Source of the DNA: Candidatus Iainarchaeum sp.
Lineage (GTDB): Archaea; Iainarchaeota; Iainarchaeia; JAFGOX01
Direction: 5' to 3'
Assembly: GCA_016926295.1 (NCBI GenBank)
Contig: JAFGOX010000041.1
Coordinates: forward strand, 1-35,191
DNA length: 35,191 bases
Shown: positions 26,846-35,191 of the stretch, piece after piece
How positions within the stretch are numbered: the first letter of the stretch is position 1
Layout: each line of letters opens with the position of its first letter
Position numbers and translations under genes: made by a program
The notes under the pieces: generated by a model
Database searches by the model: none
What the model was told of the DNA's origin: nothing
Seen by the model: the letters and a program-made list of their open reading frames with translations, nothing else

Positions 26846-28372
26846 ATGAAGAAATTATGTGTCCTAATATGTCTTATTTTCATAGCTACAGTAGTTAATG
26901 CAGCCAGCCTAAGTGTAAACACACAACCAAACGAAATCACTCTTCAGGCAGGCAGCAACAAGACCGTTACTTTGAACCTTCACAGCGACACTATCCCTTT
27001 GGGGGTTAATATTTACGTAAATGAACCTTATTCAGTAAACGCATACACAAATAAGAGCTATTTCTACATGAATTCAAACGATACCAGCACAGATTTGTAT
27101 GTTTATGCGCCATGGGATGCCAACCCCGGAGATTATTACATTGAAATCGAGGCATACTCAAGCAATGAGTCTGCAAAAGCATATTTATTATTGCATATCA
27201 CTGAAAGACCCGAAGGCCCAGCATATGTGAATTTTACTTATGAGCCTGAATACTGTGTGGATTTGTACAGAGGGGAAAGCAAGATATTCAACCTTTGGGT
27301 GGAAAACGTGGGGCCGTCCAAAAGCTTTAACTTTGCTGTAGAGGAACAGCCAGATGACGTTGAGACAATAATCACACCATTCAGTTATGTGACAAACATG
27401 GGAAGCGGTGAAAAAATAAACAGAATCGCAACTGTGAAAGTCGGGGACGAAGCAGATCTTGGAGAGCAGAGTGTTCTGGTTGAATTAAGAGAAAAATCAA
27501 CAGACCGACTATATTCAACAGTAAACCTTTGTCTGAATGTTATGGAAAGAGAAGGCCTGTTGGTTTCTGCAAGCCCCGAGGAAATTGAAACTTACGGCGG
27601 AGAGACAGTTGAAGGAACAGTAATTGTAAAGAACACCGGAGACAAGGCAAAGGATTTGATACTTAGCTCGACTGTAGACTGGGCGAAATTATCAGAGAAC
27701 TCAGTCAGACTTAAGCCAGGAGAAACAAAAGAGATAAATCTTACAATGCAGGTTCCAACAGATCTGGAAAAAGGAAAATACGGAGTAAGGGTTACAGTAA
27801 AGAATGATATTACAAGAGCAGTAACTTTCTATCTTAATGTTCTGAAAGAGGATGTTGAAACAAGCTCAACAGTTTCACAATCAGAAATGAATACAAAAGA
27901 CGGAAAGCAGAATGTTGTCGACGCAGTTGTCACATTCAAGAACAATACAGAAAGCTCATATGAAAATGCAGAAATCAGAATAGATGACCTGCCTTCAGGT
28001 TGGAAATTCACTTCAGAAGTCTCAGAAATAACAATTAACCCGAAAGAGGAAAAATCAGTTCATGTTTACATCACCCCGAATGAAAGTGTGACAGAACCAA
28101 AAACAATCCATGTCTCACTTTACGAAAACGGAAGCAAGGTCGCAGAAGAGACGGTCACAATCGGCGAATACAATGTGCCGGCAGTTGGTATGTTCTCATT
28201 GGGAATGTTCTCAATAGAAAGTGTGATTATCCTGTTCCTTGCAACCGGATTACTTTACTTGGCTTGGGACAGATACAAAGACGAGATAATAAGCAGGTTC
28301 AGAAAAGAAAGGCCCGTACTTGCTCCGGAACCAGAAACTTCAAAAGAAGCTGAGGAAGAATTAGGAGACTAA
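26846..28372 (+). CDS. Exported protein with NEW3-like repeats and C-terminal TM anchor
   Basis: Signal peptide; repeated ETYGGETVEGTVIVKNTGDKAKDL...LKPGETKEINLTMQVP; TM near C-terminus. Confidence 0.8.
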   Translation: MKKLCVLICLIFIATVVNAASLSVNTQPNEITLQAGSNKTVTLNLHSDTIPLGVNIYVNEPYSVNAYTNKSYFYMNSNDTSTDLYVYAPWDANPGDYYIEIEAYSSNESAKAYLLLHITERPEGPAYVNFTYEPEYCVDLYRGESKIFNLWVENVGPSKSFNFAVEEQPDDVETIITPFSYVTNMGSGEKINRIATVKVGDEADLGEQSVLVELREKSTDRLYSTVNLCLNVMEREGLLVSASPEEIETYGGETVEGTVIVKNTGDKAKDLILSSTVDWAKLSENSVRLKPGETKEINLTMQVPTDLEKGKYGVRVTVKNDITRAVTFYLNVLKEDVETSSTVSQSEMNTKDGKQNVVDAVVTFKNNTESSYENAEIRIDDLPSGWKFTSEVSEITINPKEEKSVHVYITPNESVTEPKTIHVSLYENGSKVAEETVTIGEYNVPAVGMFSLGMFSIESVIILFLATGLLYLAWDRYKDEIISRFRKERPVLAPEPETSKEAEEELGD

Positions 28373-28887
28373 GGCCTGAACCAGTTTATCTTGTAATAAG
28401 TAACATCTGATTCTGCATCAACAAGTGCAAGAACCAGACTAGTTTTTACCCCATGAGCTAATCTTGCAGCTCTGGCAAAATCAAATGCCTCGACATCCTG
28501 ATTCTCAGAAAGAATATGCAGAATGAATTCAGTATGAGCTTCATCCATTGACTTTCCTCTCGGATAGACCCTGAAATCAGTTCCGTATTTCAATCCGGTC
28601 CTGACTATGTATCCCCTTTCGCGTATATCATTGTAAACAGCGTATTTCGACATGAAGCGCTTCTCGATTTTTTCGCCTTTTTTCATTAACTGTTCAAAAG
28701 AAAGTGCCTTTGAGCTTGAAACTACTTCAAGCCTTCCCTTTTCAACAAGATAGGCTGCTTCGTACATACTAAGCATGAGCTTTTTGTATTTCAGCTCACC
28801 ATAGCCTTTCTGCTTCATCTCACTGGCAAAATCCATGTCAGATACGATAACCTTGTCCTCAACTAATTCTCCGCTAACTACTTTCAT
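28369..28887 (-). CDS. endA: tRNA-splicing endonuclease EndA
   Basis: YIVRTGLKYGTDFRVYPRG, AHTEFILHIL, VTYYKINW catalytic Tyr/His/Lys context. Confidence 0.9.
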   Translation of the reverse strand: MKVVSGELVEDKVIVSDMDFASEMKQKGYGELKYKKLMLSMYEAAYLVEKGRLEVVSSSKALSFEQLMKKGEKIEKRFMSKYAVYNDIRERGYIVRTGLKYGTDFRVYPRGKSMDEAHTEFILHILSENQDVEAFDFARAARLAHGVKTSLVLALVDAESDVTYYKINWFRP

Positions 28888-28899
28888 TCAATCACCTAT

Positions 28900-29274
28900 T
28901 CAAACAACGTCCAGTGTGCATTTCAAGTCCTTTTTCAGGTTCCTTACAACTTTTGAAAAGAAATCCTCAGGAGTAAAAAGCAGGATGACTTTATTAGCCT
29001 TGTGCAGTTTCGCTGTGTTTGCAATAATCCTTTCTATTTCCCCCCATTGGACTATTCCCTTTGTATTGACTCCTTTTCTTATAAGATAGTCCTCAATCAT
29101 CTCAACCTTTTTCTCAATCTCAGATATATGCCCTAGCTCAGAGCCTGACGCTTTGCCCATTCTTTCTGCATCAACTATGCCCAAAACAATCGCATCATCA
29201 GCCTCCTTGACAATATTGTTCAAAAAGGCCTTCTCAAAATCCTGTCCGAAAAGAACAGGCAGAATTACCTTCAT
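28900..29274 (-). CDS. Universal-stress-protein-like small alpha/beta protein
   Basis: 124-aa ORF, starts 12 nt upstream of EndA ATG on same strand; KVILPVLFGQDFEKAF...KANKVILLFTPE pattern. Confidence 0.5.
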   Translation of the reverse strand: MKVILPVLFGQDFEKAFLNNIVKEADDAIVLGIVDAERMGKASGSELGHISEIEKKVEMIEDYLIRKGVNTKGIVQWGEIERIIANTAKLHKANKVILLFTPEDFFSKVVRNLKKDLKCTLDVV

Positions 29275-29314
29275 CCTATCTATAAAACTACCAAAGGTTG
29301 ATTTTTAAACGTTT

Positions 29315-29929
29315 ATGGCGGTTGTTAGTATGATGTTTTCTGAGCTTTTCAGGCAATGGATGGATATTTTCACACTGAAAATAGACATGAAAGAACTTTC
29401 AAAAGAGAAATCACAGTTAAGGGACGCGTTGATTTCCATCCTGCTTGCCGGTGTTTTGGTAGGCGTAATAAACATAATTAGGGCAATGATAGCCGGAAGC
29501 ATGGGAATAAGCACGACAAAGATTCTTTTTGGTTCTGCAGCTCCGGACATAGGACTTGAAATCGCAGCAATAGGAATTGTGGCAATGCCCGTGGCACTCG
29601 CATTCCTTTGGATAATTGTCAGTGGTGCAATGTATGCCGCAGCATTCGTCCTTGGCGGAAGGCACATGTTCACAGGTTATGCAAGAAATATCGGAATAAT
29701 ATTCGCTCCGTTCAGCATCGCATTCTCATTGACATCATATATATTACTTGCAGGGGCCGGCATATTGTTCCTGTACCAGATTGTTTTGGTTGTTTTGTTT
29801 GCCTGGCTGTTAACAATATTCACAATAACAACAAGGGAGTATTTCAGATTCAATACATTCAAGGCCGCATTAACAACGGTTCTGTTTTTGATAATAATGT
29901 TTTTCATAACCCCTGTACTTGCAGCTTAA
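29315..29929 (+). CDS. Yip1-domain-like membrane protein
   Basis: About five TM segments with N-terminal amphipathic region. Confidence 0.6.
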   Translation: MAVVSMMFSELFRQWMDIFTLKIDMKELSKEKSQLRDALISILLAGVLVGVINIIRAMIAGSMGISTTKILFGSAAPDIGLEIAAIGIVAMPVALAFLWIIVSGAMYAAAFVLGGRHMFTGYARNIGIIFAPFSIAFSLTSYILLAGAGILFLYQIVLVVLFAWLLTIFTITTREYFRFNTFKAALTTVLFLIIMFFITPVLAA

Positions 29930-29930
29930 A

Positions 29931-31274
29931 CTACTTGTTCTGAACAATTACTTTTGATTTGCACTTGGGGCATGTATACTCAGTCGTGTTTTCTTTTACA
30001 TTAACTGACTCTGCACAATTAGGGCAGAACTGTGTTCCGCAACTCGAGCAGAAAATCGCTTTCTTCAGCGGCGAACCGCAGGTCTTGCATGCTTTCTTTT
30101 CAGTGGTCTTGACTTTCTGTGTTCCTGCATCGGCACCAATTACATCAAGCTCTGCCATATCATCAATTGAAGGCAGGTCTTTCTTTCCAATTCCTTTATC
30201 TAGATCAACTATTGAAAGTTCATTATCCATTGTTGGCTCTGCATCGAGGTCTGATATTTCCCCGAATTTCAGAGGTTTCTCCCCCTCTCCAATTACACTA
30301 AGTTTTGGCATTTCCTCACTAAAGCCCACTGATGGAAGCGGTGCTTCGGTAAATGTAGGTGCTGGTGCGGCTTCGCGCCCTGGTCGACCCCTTCTTCCAT
30401 GTCTTTCAGGTCTTTCCCTGCCACGCTTTCTCTCGGCAGGTGGCGGTGATGGAGCTACTGCCCCTGGTGCGGGCGGTGCGGCCATGGGAACGGCTCGCAT
30501 TCTTTCCTCTCTTCTTTCTCTCCAGCTAAGATGTCTCTTTTCCTCTTTTGGCTTTTCTACCTTTTGCGGTTTTGGCTTTTCAGCTCTCTCGGGTTTGGGC
30601 TTTTCTGCTTTCGGCGCTTTCGGTTTCTTCACAAATCCAAACAAACCTTTCTTCGGCTTTTCAACTAACGGAATCTCTTCTTTCTTTTCAACTGCTTCTT
30701 TCAATGTCTTCTCTTTCGGCAAAGACTCTTTTGAAACCTTTATCGCACGCTTTTCTTTTGGAGTGACAACTGTAAGAAGTTCTGGCTCTTCAACTTCAAT
30801 CTCTGGCCTGCTGATAAACGGAATCTGAACTTTGGGAATTGAAATTCCTTTGCGCGGTTTCTCTGCCCTTACTATTCTCGCCTCAGCTTCCGGCTTTCTC
30901 TCTTTTAGTTTCTTGTAAAGGACATTCATTGGAACATTCTCGGCCTTTGCAACTCTTGTCTCCAGATACTTCTTAGGGACTGCAACCTCTATTTCAGATG
31001 GTGTAAACAATGCGGATTTTGTCTTTACAACCTGTATTGACACTGCGCCAATACCCAATAATGAAAAATACAATAAGTAAGGGAAAAACAATCCGATAAA
31101 AATGCTAACTAATGCTACGCCCCCGCCAATAATAACGCTTGCGCCCATTTTGTAGTCCATTGGCCATGAACGTACTTCCGGCAAGGCTAAACGGGTTATT
31201 GCATACCCAAAGGAACCAGACCCCAGTACAAGAAGGGCATATATCAAGACGTCAGACATCTTCCTATAAAACAA
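29931..31274 (-). CDS. Membrane protein with long disordered region and C-terminal zinc ribbons
   Basis: N-terminal hydrophobic helices, K/P/E/R/G-rich centre, CKTCG...FCSSCGTQFCPNCAE...YTCPKCKSK C-terminus. Confidence 0.75.
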   Translation of the reverse strand: MFYRKMSDVLIYALLVLGSGSFGYAITRLALPEVRSWPMDYKMGASVIIGGGVALVSIFIGLFFPYLLYFSLLGIGAVSIQVVKTKSALFTPSEIEVAVPKKYLETRVAKAENVPMNVLYKKLKERKPEAEARIVRAEKPRKGISIPKVQIPFISRPEIEVEEPELLTVVTPKEKRAIKVSKESLPKEKTLKEAVEKKEEIPLVEKPKKGLFGFVKKPKAPKAEKPKPERAEKPKPQKVEKPKEEKRHLSWRERREERMRAVPMAAPPAPGAVAPSPPPAERKRGRERPERHGRRGRPGREAAPAPTFTEAPLPSVGFSEEMPKLSVIGEGEKPLKFGEISDLDAEPTMDNELSIVDLDKGIGKKDLPSIDDMAELDVIGADAGTQKVKTTEKKACKTCGSPLKKAIFCSSCGTQFCPNCAESVNVKENTTEYTCPKCKSKVIVQNK

Positions 31275-31284
31275 ACAGGATTAT

Positions 31285-31713
31285 TTAAATCTTCTTGGTT
31301 TCCTTGAGTTTCCGGATAAACTTCCTGGCCTCCATCAAATCGCCCTCAGAAGGCAATCCTCTGTTATGTAATAAGTATAACAAGCTACCTTTACAGCCCC
31401 ATCTCCCTACAATGTTTGCGCTTTTAGCGTTTAATATATCTGCCATCTCGCGCAGGGCATCATCGTCAAAACCGTAAGTCCCGAACAAAATAACTTTCAG
31501 ACCGACCAAATCATCCAAGCTATTGAGGAACTTAACTATTTCCTTGGACGCAGACTTATTATAGCAACCTGTACCCACAGCCAGCAAATCAACATCGCCG
31601 ATTGAAACTACGTTCTTCACGTCTTCAGCAGTTGTACCAATCTCCTCGGCAATTGCATCAGCTACTTTTTTAGTATTTCCTGTGAGAGTTGAGTAAATTA
31701 CTTTAACATTCAT
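31285..31713 (-). CDS. Flavodoxin-like protein
   Basis: MNVKVIYSTLTGNTKKVADAIAEEI phosphate-binding loop. Start moved from 31764 to 31713 behind GGTGAAATT. Confidence 0.85.
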   Translation of the reverse strand: MNVKVIYSTLTGNTKKVADAIAEEIGTTAEDVKNVVSIGDVDLLAVGTGCYNKSASKEIVKFLNSLDDLVGLKVILFGTYGFDDDALREMADILNAKSANIVGRWGCKGSLLYLLHNRGLPSEGDLMEARKFIRKLKETKKI

Positions 31714-31863
31714 AATTTCACCTGAACAGCATCCTATAAACAGAATAGGAATATGTGGCATCATCTAATTATTTGGCGCATTTATTGTGCGCTTACAACT
31801 AACCTGTGGCTTATATAAAAAGTTAAGTTTTTATGCAAAGCAGTAATTATAGATAGTGATAAT

Positions 31864-32394
31864 ATGGCGGTTCTGGATTTACTTTGGCTTCCGGTTTTTG
31901 CACTTATTGGAGCATTGATTCCTACATTGTTAATTATCCCCTTGGTTTTCATCGGAGTTTATCTTTACAGGCACTTCCAAAAGCATCTTGAAGGATGGAC
32001 ATGGATAATGCTTGTGCTCCTTGTATCCTTTATATTAATATTCATAGTGTCAACGATACTGTATTTCACCCCGTCAATAATCTCGCCATATCAAAGCTCA
32101 ACCCCTGAAGACGGGCTGATAATAGAAAATCCTATAGACAATGTAATCTACACATTTATGGCTGCTTTATTCTCGGTTTTCCTTAAATCCCTGGCCTTTA
32201 CAACCTTTACATTACCCTTTATATTCGTGGGCGACTATATATATGATAAGGTGAAAGCTAAAATTAAGCATGAACAGGGCTGGATTGTGGGGGTATTGGC
32301 AGGCACATATGTCACAGTGTTCATATTCGTACTAATAAGCTATATTTTACCTTGGTTCTATCCAAGCTTGGCTTACATGCTGTTCTTCATGTGA
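31864..32394 (+). CDS. Small four-TM membrane protein
   Basis: 176-aa ORF, hydrophobic segments; probably co-transcribed with the next ORF. Confidence 0.65.
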   Translation: MAVLDLLWLPVFALIGALIPTLLIIPLVFIGVYLYRHFQKHLEGWTWIMLVLLVSFILIFIVSTILYFTPSIISPYQSSTPEDGLIIENPIDNVIYTFMAALFSVFLKSLAFTTFTLPFIFVGDYIYDKVKAKIKHEQGWIVGVLAGTYVTVFIFVLISYILPWFYPSLAYMLFFM

Positions 32395-32398
32395 GAAA

Positions 32399-35191
32399 AT
32401 GAATCAGTATATCAAAACCACCTTAAGCGTTTGCGCAATTTATCTTATTTTGCTAAGTGTGGTTGCAAGTTCAGTAGACGCACAGGCATATACGGGCCCT
32501 TTGGACTGCAATGACCGCGCGGGCTGTGATACAATCAGCCTGAGCAAAGAAGATGTTGACAGACTTTGGCAAGGACTGTATGGTGGAGATTCCCCAGTAA
32601 CTTTCCAGTCAGTTGAAGGAGGAGTTCTAACAGGGGTAAAATCAGATGTAGATGAAATCGTGACAACAGACGAATCCGGAGAGATTGCGCACGACCAGGA
32701 AATATCAACAGAGGAATTCTTCTGGGCCGGGCATCCTTTGGACAACCAGGTATGTCTGGGTCCGTTCTCTTTGGGTGCGCACATAACAAGAGACCTCAGA
32801 GTTGCGCAATGTCTTTCTGCAACAACAGAAGAGGCAAGGCAAAACTGCGAGGGCGTTTACGGTGACAATGACTTGATTGCAGACCTGAAAGCAGAAGTCG
32901 GAGCAGCACCGGACTACACAAAGAAGAACACTCTGATTAACGCAAGCTTCAACTCAAACATGCTTTGCTCCTCAGGGAACAACTGCAACTTTATCATATT
33001 CAGCGAATTCGAGAAAACATTCAACTTCACTTTGAGCGTTGTTGACATTGTTACAATTGCCGCGCCGGTTGTCGGAAAGGTCGCAACAACAAAAATACTT
33101 GGCGGAAAATCGGTTCTGGAAAGACTTAAGGTTGTCGGCGATGACTCATGGACAGAATCAATCCCCATACTCAAAACAATAGTCAAGAAATCCTATCCGG
33201 GGGCTTACAAAGACGAAGTTGCGGACATGATAGAAGCAAAATTCAAGTCAAGTAATGTTCTCAGATCAAAATACGGGGATGAAGGGTACAAATCATTCAA
33301 AAGCGTAAAAGATATTGACGGGGCACTTGATGACATTTACAAGAAAATGAGCCCGCGAGGTTTGGGCGAAACAGACGATGCGGCAAGACTTCAATTGCAG
33401 GCATTAAGAACCGAAGTTGCAAAGAAAGAGGCAAACATGGCAAAGGCTGGCGGAGGCTTCTATAACTCAAAAAAAGGAAGATGGGTCTCTGAAGACGATT
33501 ACGCTAGTGCGATAGCACCAGATGCAAAAACCAGCGACATAACTAATGTAGCTGATAATCTTTACGATGATGCTGCGTTAAAGAAAGCAGCACAGGCAAA
33601 CCCCACAGGGGGGATTGGTGATTTTGTAAGGGTGCCTGACCCTAAGGTTACTGCACCTGATAACCTTAAAATTTTAGATGATGAAGTAACAGAGCAAATT
33701 GCAAAATACAGATGGTCCACTGATGCCACAACAGGTGGAGCCCCGGGACTGGACTGGGCACAAGCAACAGACCAACAAAAAGAAATCTACAAACAAATAG
33801 CAATAAACGAGCAGAAGAAAGCTGTGCTTAATGGCGGAACAATTGAATTTGTTACTGACCAGGGCGCTACATATAAAGTAACCATTGACAAAACTGACGC
33901 TGAAGCATTTTCAAAAGAAATCATAAAAAAAGATGTATTAACAAAATCAACTAGTAGCGGAGGCTACATAGGCCTAACTGAAGAAGCAGGAGGAAAAATA
34001 CCTGCGCTTCCAAAAACATGGAGTGAAAAATACCTGCCTTCAGCAGCAGACCAGCAAAGTGTGGCAAAAGCCTACGCAGCAAAATTCGGAAAGTACACAG
34101 GCTATTATGGTTATCAGTTAATACTTAGGCCTGTAGGAAGGAACATTTTGAGAACTGCCGGCGGGGCAATCGGACTTCCAGTCGCAAGCTTCGCAGCTTA
34201 CAGAATACCTGCAAACTGGAGCACAGTCTACATGAAGCCCGGAAGTGAAAATGAAATTTACGATGACGCTTACATTGACATTTTATACAACAGGGAAGAC
34301 GACCCGAAGAACCCCTTCTCTGCTGACGGATTGGGAAATGGAAACCTGTTGCAAAGCTACATGGTACTGCTTGCAAGGCTTCCAGCAAACCTGCCAGTAG
34401 TTGGAGACGGGGTGCAGTCATGGATTGACGACCAGGAAAGAACAGACCACGTCGGAGACGGACAGGTGTATGTAACTTCACTGCCATTCGGAAAAACAGA
34501 AGAAGAGGCATCTTTCTCTGCGCAGGAAGGCGTTTTCATAATCAACAACGGAAAAACAAGCTTCTCTGCAAATGCATTGAGAATGTATGCGCTTGAGCTT
34601 CCTGACTCAGACGACAGGGAATTAGGACCTGTTGTTGCCACATACGCTCACCACACAGACCTTTCAATGCGCATGGCCGCAGGTGAGGGCGGACTTTCAG
34701 AAGGCGAGATAAATATCGGAGACGCAGCTAACAATAAAGAAGGCTGCTCGGACAATCCGTTAACTTATGATTTATTAGAGAAGACAGGAACAATGGGCGA
34801 AGGAACAAGATTAAACCTGAGTGCGGCAACTATTTTGACCGCATTCAACAACAACATGTGGCCGATACTTGGAACTTCATTCGCTGCAGCATCAGGACCT
34901 GTCGGGATTGCAGCATTAGTGCCAACACTTCTTGGACAGTGGGTAATCAATGAGTACGTAGTTGGCGACTGCATTGATACAACAGGTGGTTATTTCGTCA
35001 CAGGCCACCTTACAAAAGAGGAAGACGCTGCAGACGCAGGAGACATAGCAACTGACCTGGCGAATGCAGGAAAAGATTTCTTATCACCAACCTCAACAAG
35101 CGATGTACTTCCAACTCCGGATATATTAAAGGAAATAGATGCAAACGTCGCATCAATGCTGGGGGAAGCAGCAGGCGAACACCCGAAAATA
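32399..35191 (+). CDS. Large exported protein, 3' truncated by window edge (at least 931 codons)
   Basis: Manual translation from ATG 32399 gives MNQYIKTTLSVCAIYLILLSVVASSVDAQAYTGPLDCNDRAGC... with no stop through 35191. Absent from the ORF track because no stop occurs. Confidence 0.88.
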   Translation, partial: MNQYIKTTLSVCAIYLILLSVVASSVDAQAYTGPLDCNDRAGCDTISLSKEDVDRLWQGLYGGDSPVTFQSVEGGVLTGVKSDVDEIVTTDESGEIAHDQEISTEEFFWAGHPLDNQVCLGPFSLGAHITRDLRVAQCLSATTEEARQNCEGVYGDNDLIADLKAEVGAAPDYTKKNTLINASFNSNMLCSSGNNCNFIIFSEFEKTFNFTLSVVDIVTIAAPVVGKVATTKILGGKSVLERLKVVGDDSWTESIPILKTIVKKSYPGAYKDEVADMIEAKFKSSNVLRSKYGDEGYKSFKSVKDIDGALDDIYKKMSPRGLGETDDAARLQLQALRTEVAKKEANMAKAGGGFYNSKKGRWVSEDDYASAIAPDAKTSDITNVADNLYDDAALKKAAQANPTGGIGDFVRVPDPKVTAPDNLKILDDEVTEQIAKYRWSTDATTGGAPGLDWAQATDQQKEIYKQIAINEQKKAVLNGGTIEFVTDQGATYKVTIDKTDAEAFSKEIIKKDVLTKSTSSGGYIGLTEEAGGKIPALPKTWSEKYLPSAADQQSVAKAYAAKFGKYTGYYGYQLILRPVGRNILRTAGGAIGLPVASFAAYRIPANWSTVYMKPGSENEIYDDAYIDILYNREDDPKNPFSADGLGNGNLLQSYMVLLARLPANLPVVGDGVQSWIDDQERTDHVGDGQVYVTSLPFGKTEEEASFSAQEGVFIINNGKTSFSANALRMYALELPDSDDRELGPVVATYAHHTDLSMRMAAGEGGLSEGEINIGDAANNKEGCSDNPLTYDLLEKTGTMGEGTRLNLSAATILTAFNNNMWPILGTSFAAASGPVGIAALVPTLLGQWVINEYVVGDCIDTTGGYFVTGHLTKEEDAADAGDIATDLANAGKDFLSPTSTSDVLPTPDILKEIDANVASMLGEAAGEHPKI

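Noticed and set aside
29959-30828. 289-aa ORF antisense to the zinc-ribbon protein gene
   Set aside because: Arises from compositional bias of the opposing K/P/E-rich coding region; the sense ORF has clear TM and zinc motifs.
31776-31792. GCGCA-TTTATTG-TGCGC inverted repeat between flavodoxin and the four-TM gene
   Set aside because: Only a 5-bp stem in a short divergent spacer; could be chance.
1-35191. CRISPR arrays, IS elements, toxin-antitoxin or phage genes
   Set aside because: No regularly spaced direct repeats, transposase or integrase motifs, or TA pairs were recognisable on reading both strands and the ORF list.

Overview
Archaeal chromosome segment, probably from a compact DPANN-type lineage (lineage is inference). 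It carries information-processing genes: 5S rRNA, TBP, L21e-RpoF-DUF655-(KsgA-like), FtsZ-SecE-Spt5-L11-L1-L10-L12, SMC, L44e, tRNA-Phe and EndA. It also carries the AMP phosphorylase / ribose-1,5-bisphosphate isomerase pair, an NhaP-type antiporter, a membrane-anchored Lon-like protease, a TrmB-type regulator, and a set of secreted or membrane proteins with PKD or NEW3-like repeats. The observations I rate highest are: (i) a KsgA/Dim1 homolog in its conserved gene neighbourhood that has lost its SAM-binding and NLPY catalytic motifs; (ii) a 618-aa LAGLIDADG intein splitting the SMC Walker A motif and carrying three HTH-like modules; (iii) a 17-codon candidate leader ORF with its own SD that overlaps the L11 start codon, with the L11 SD in a hairpin loop; (iv) altered GTPase-centre proteins, with L11 lacking its proline cluster and L10 lacking the stalk C-terminal motif; (v) a 931+ codon exported protein at the right edge that the ORF track omits because it has no stop in the window; (vi) five of six convergent gene pairs meeting within 4 nt at their stop codons. 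No CRISPR array or transposon was seen. All homology calls are from motif recognition, with no database search.
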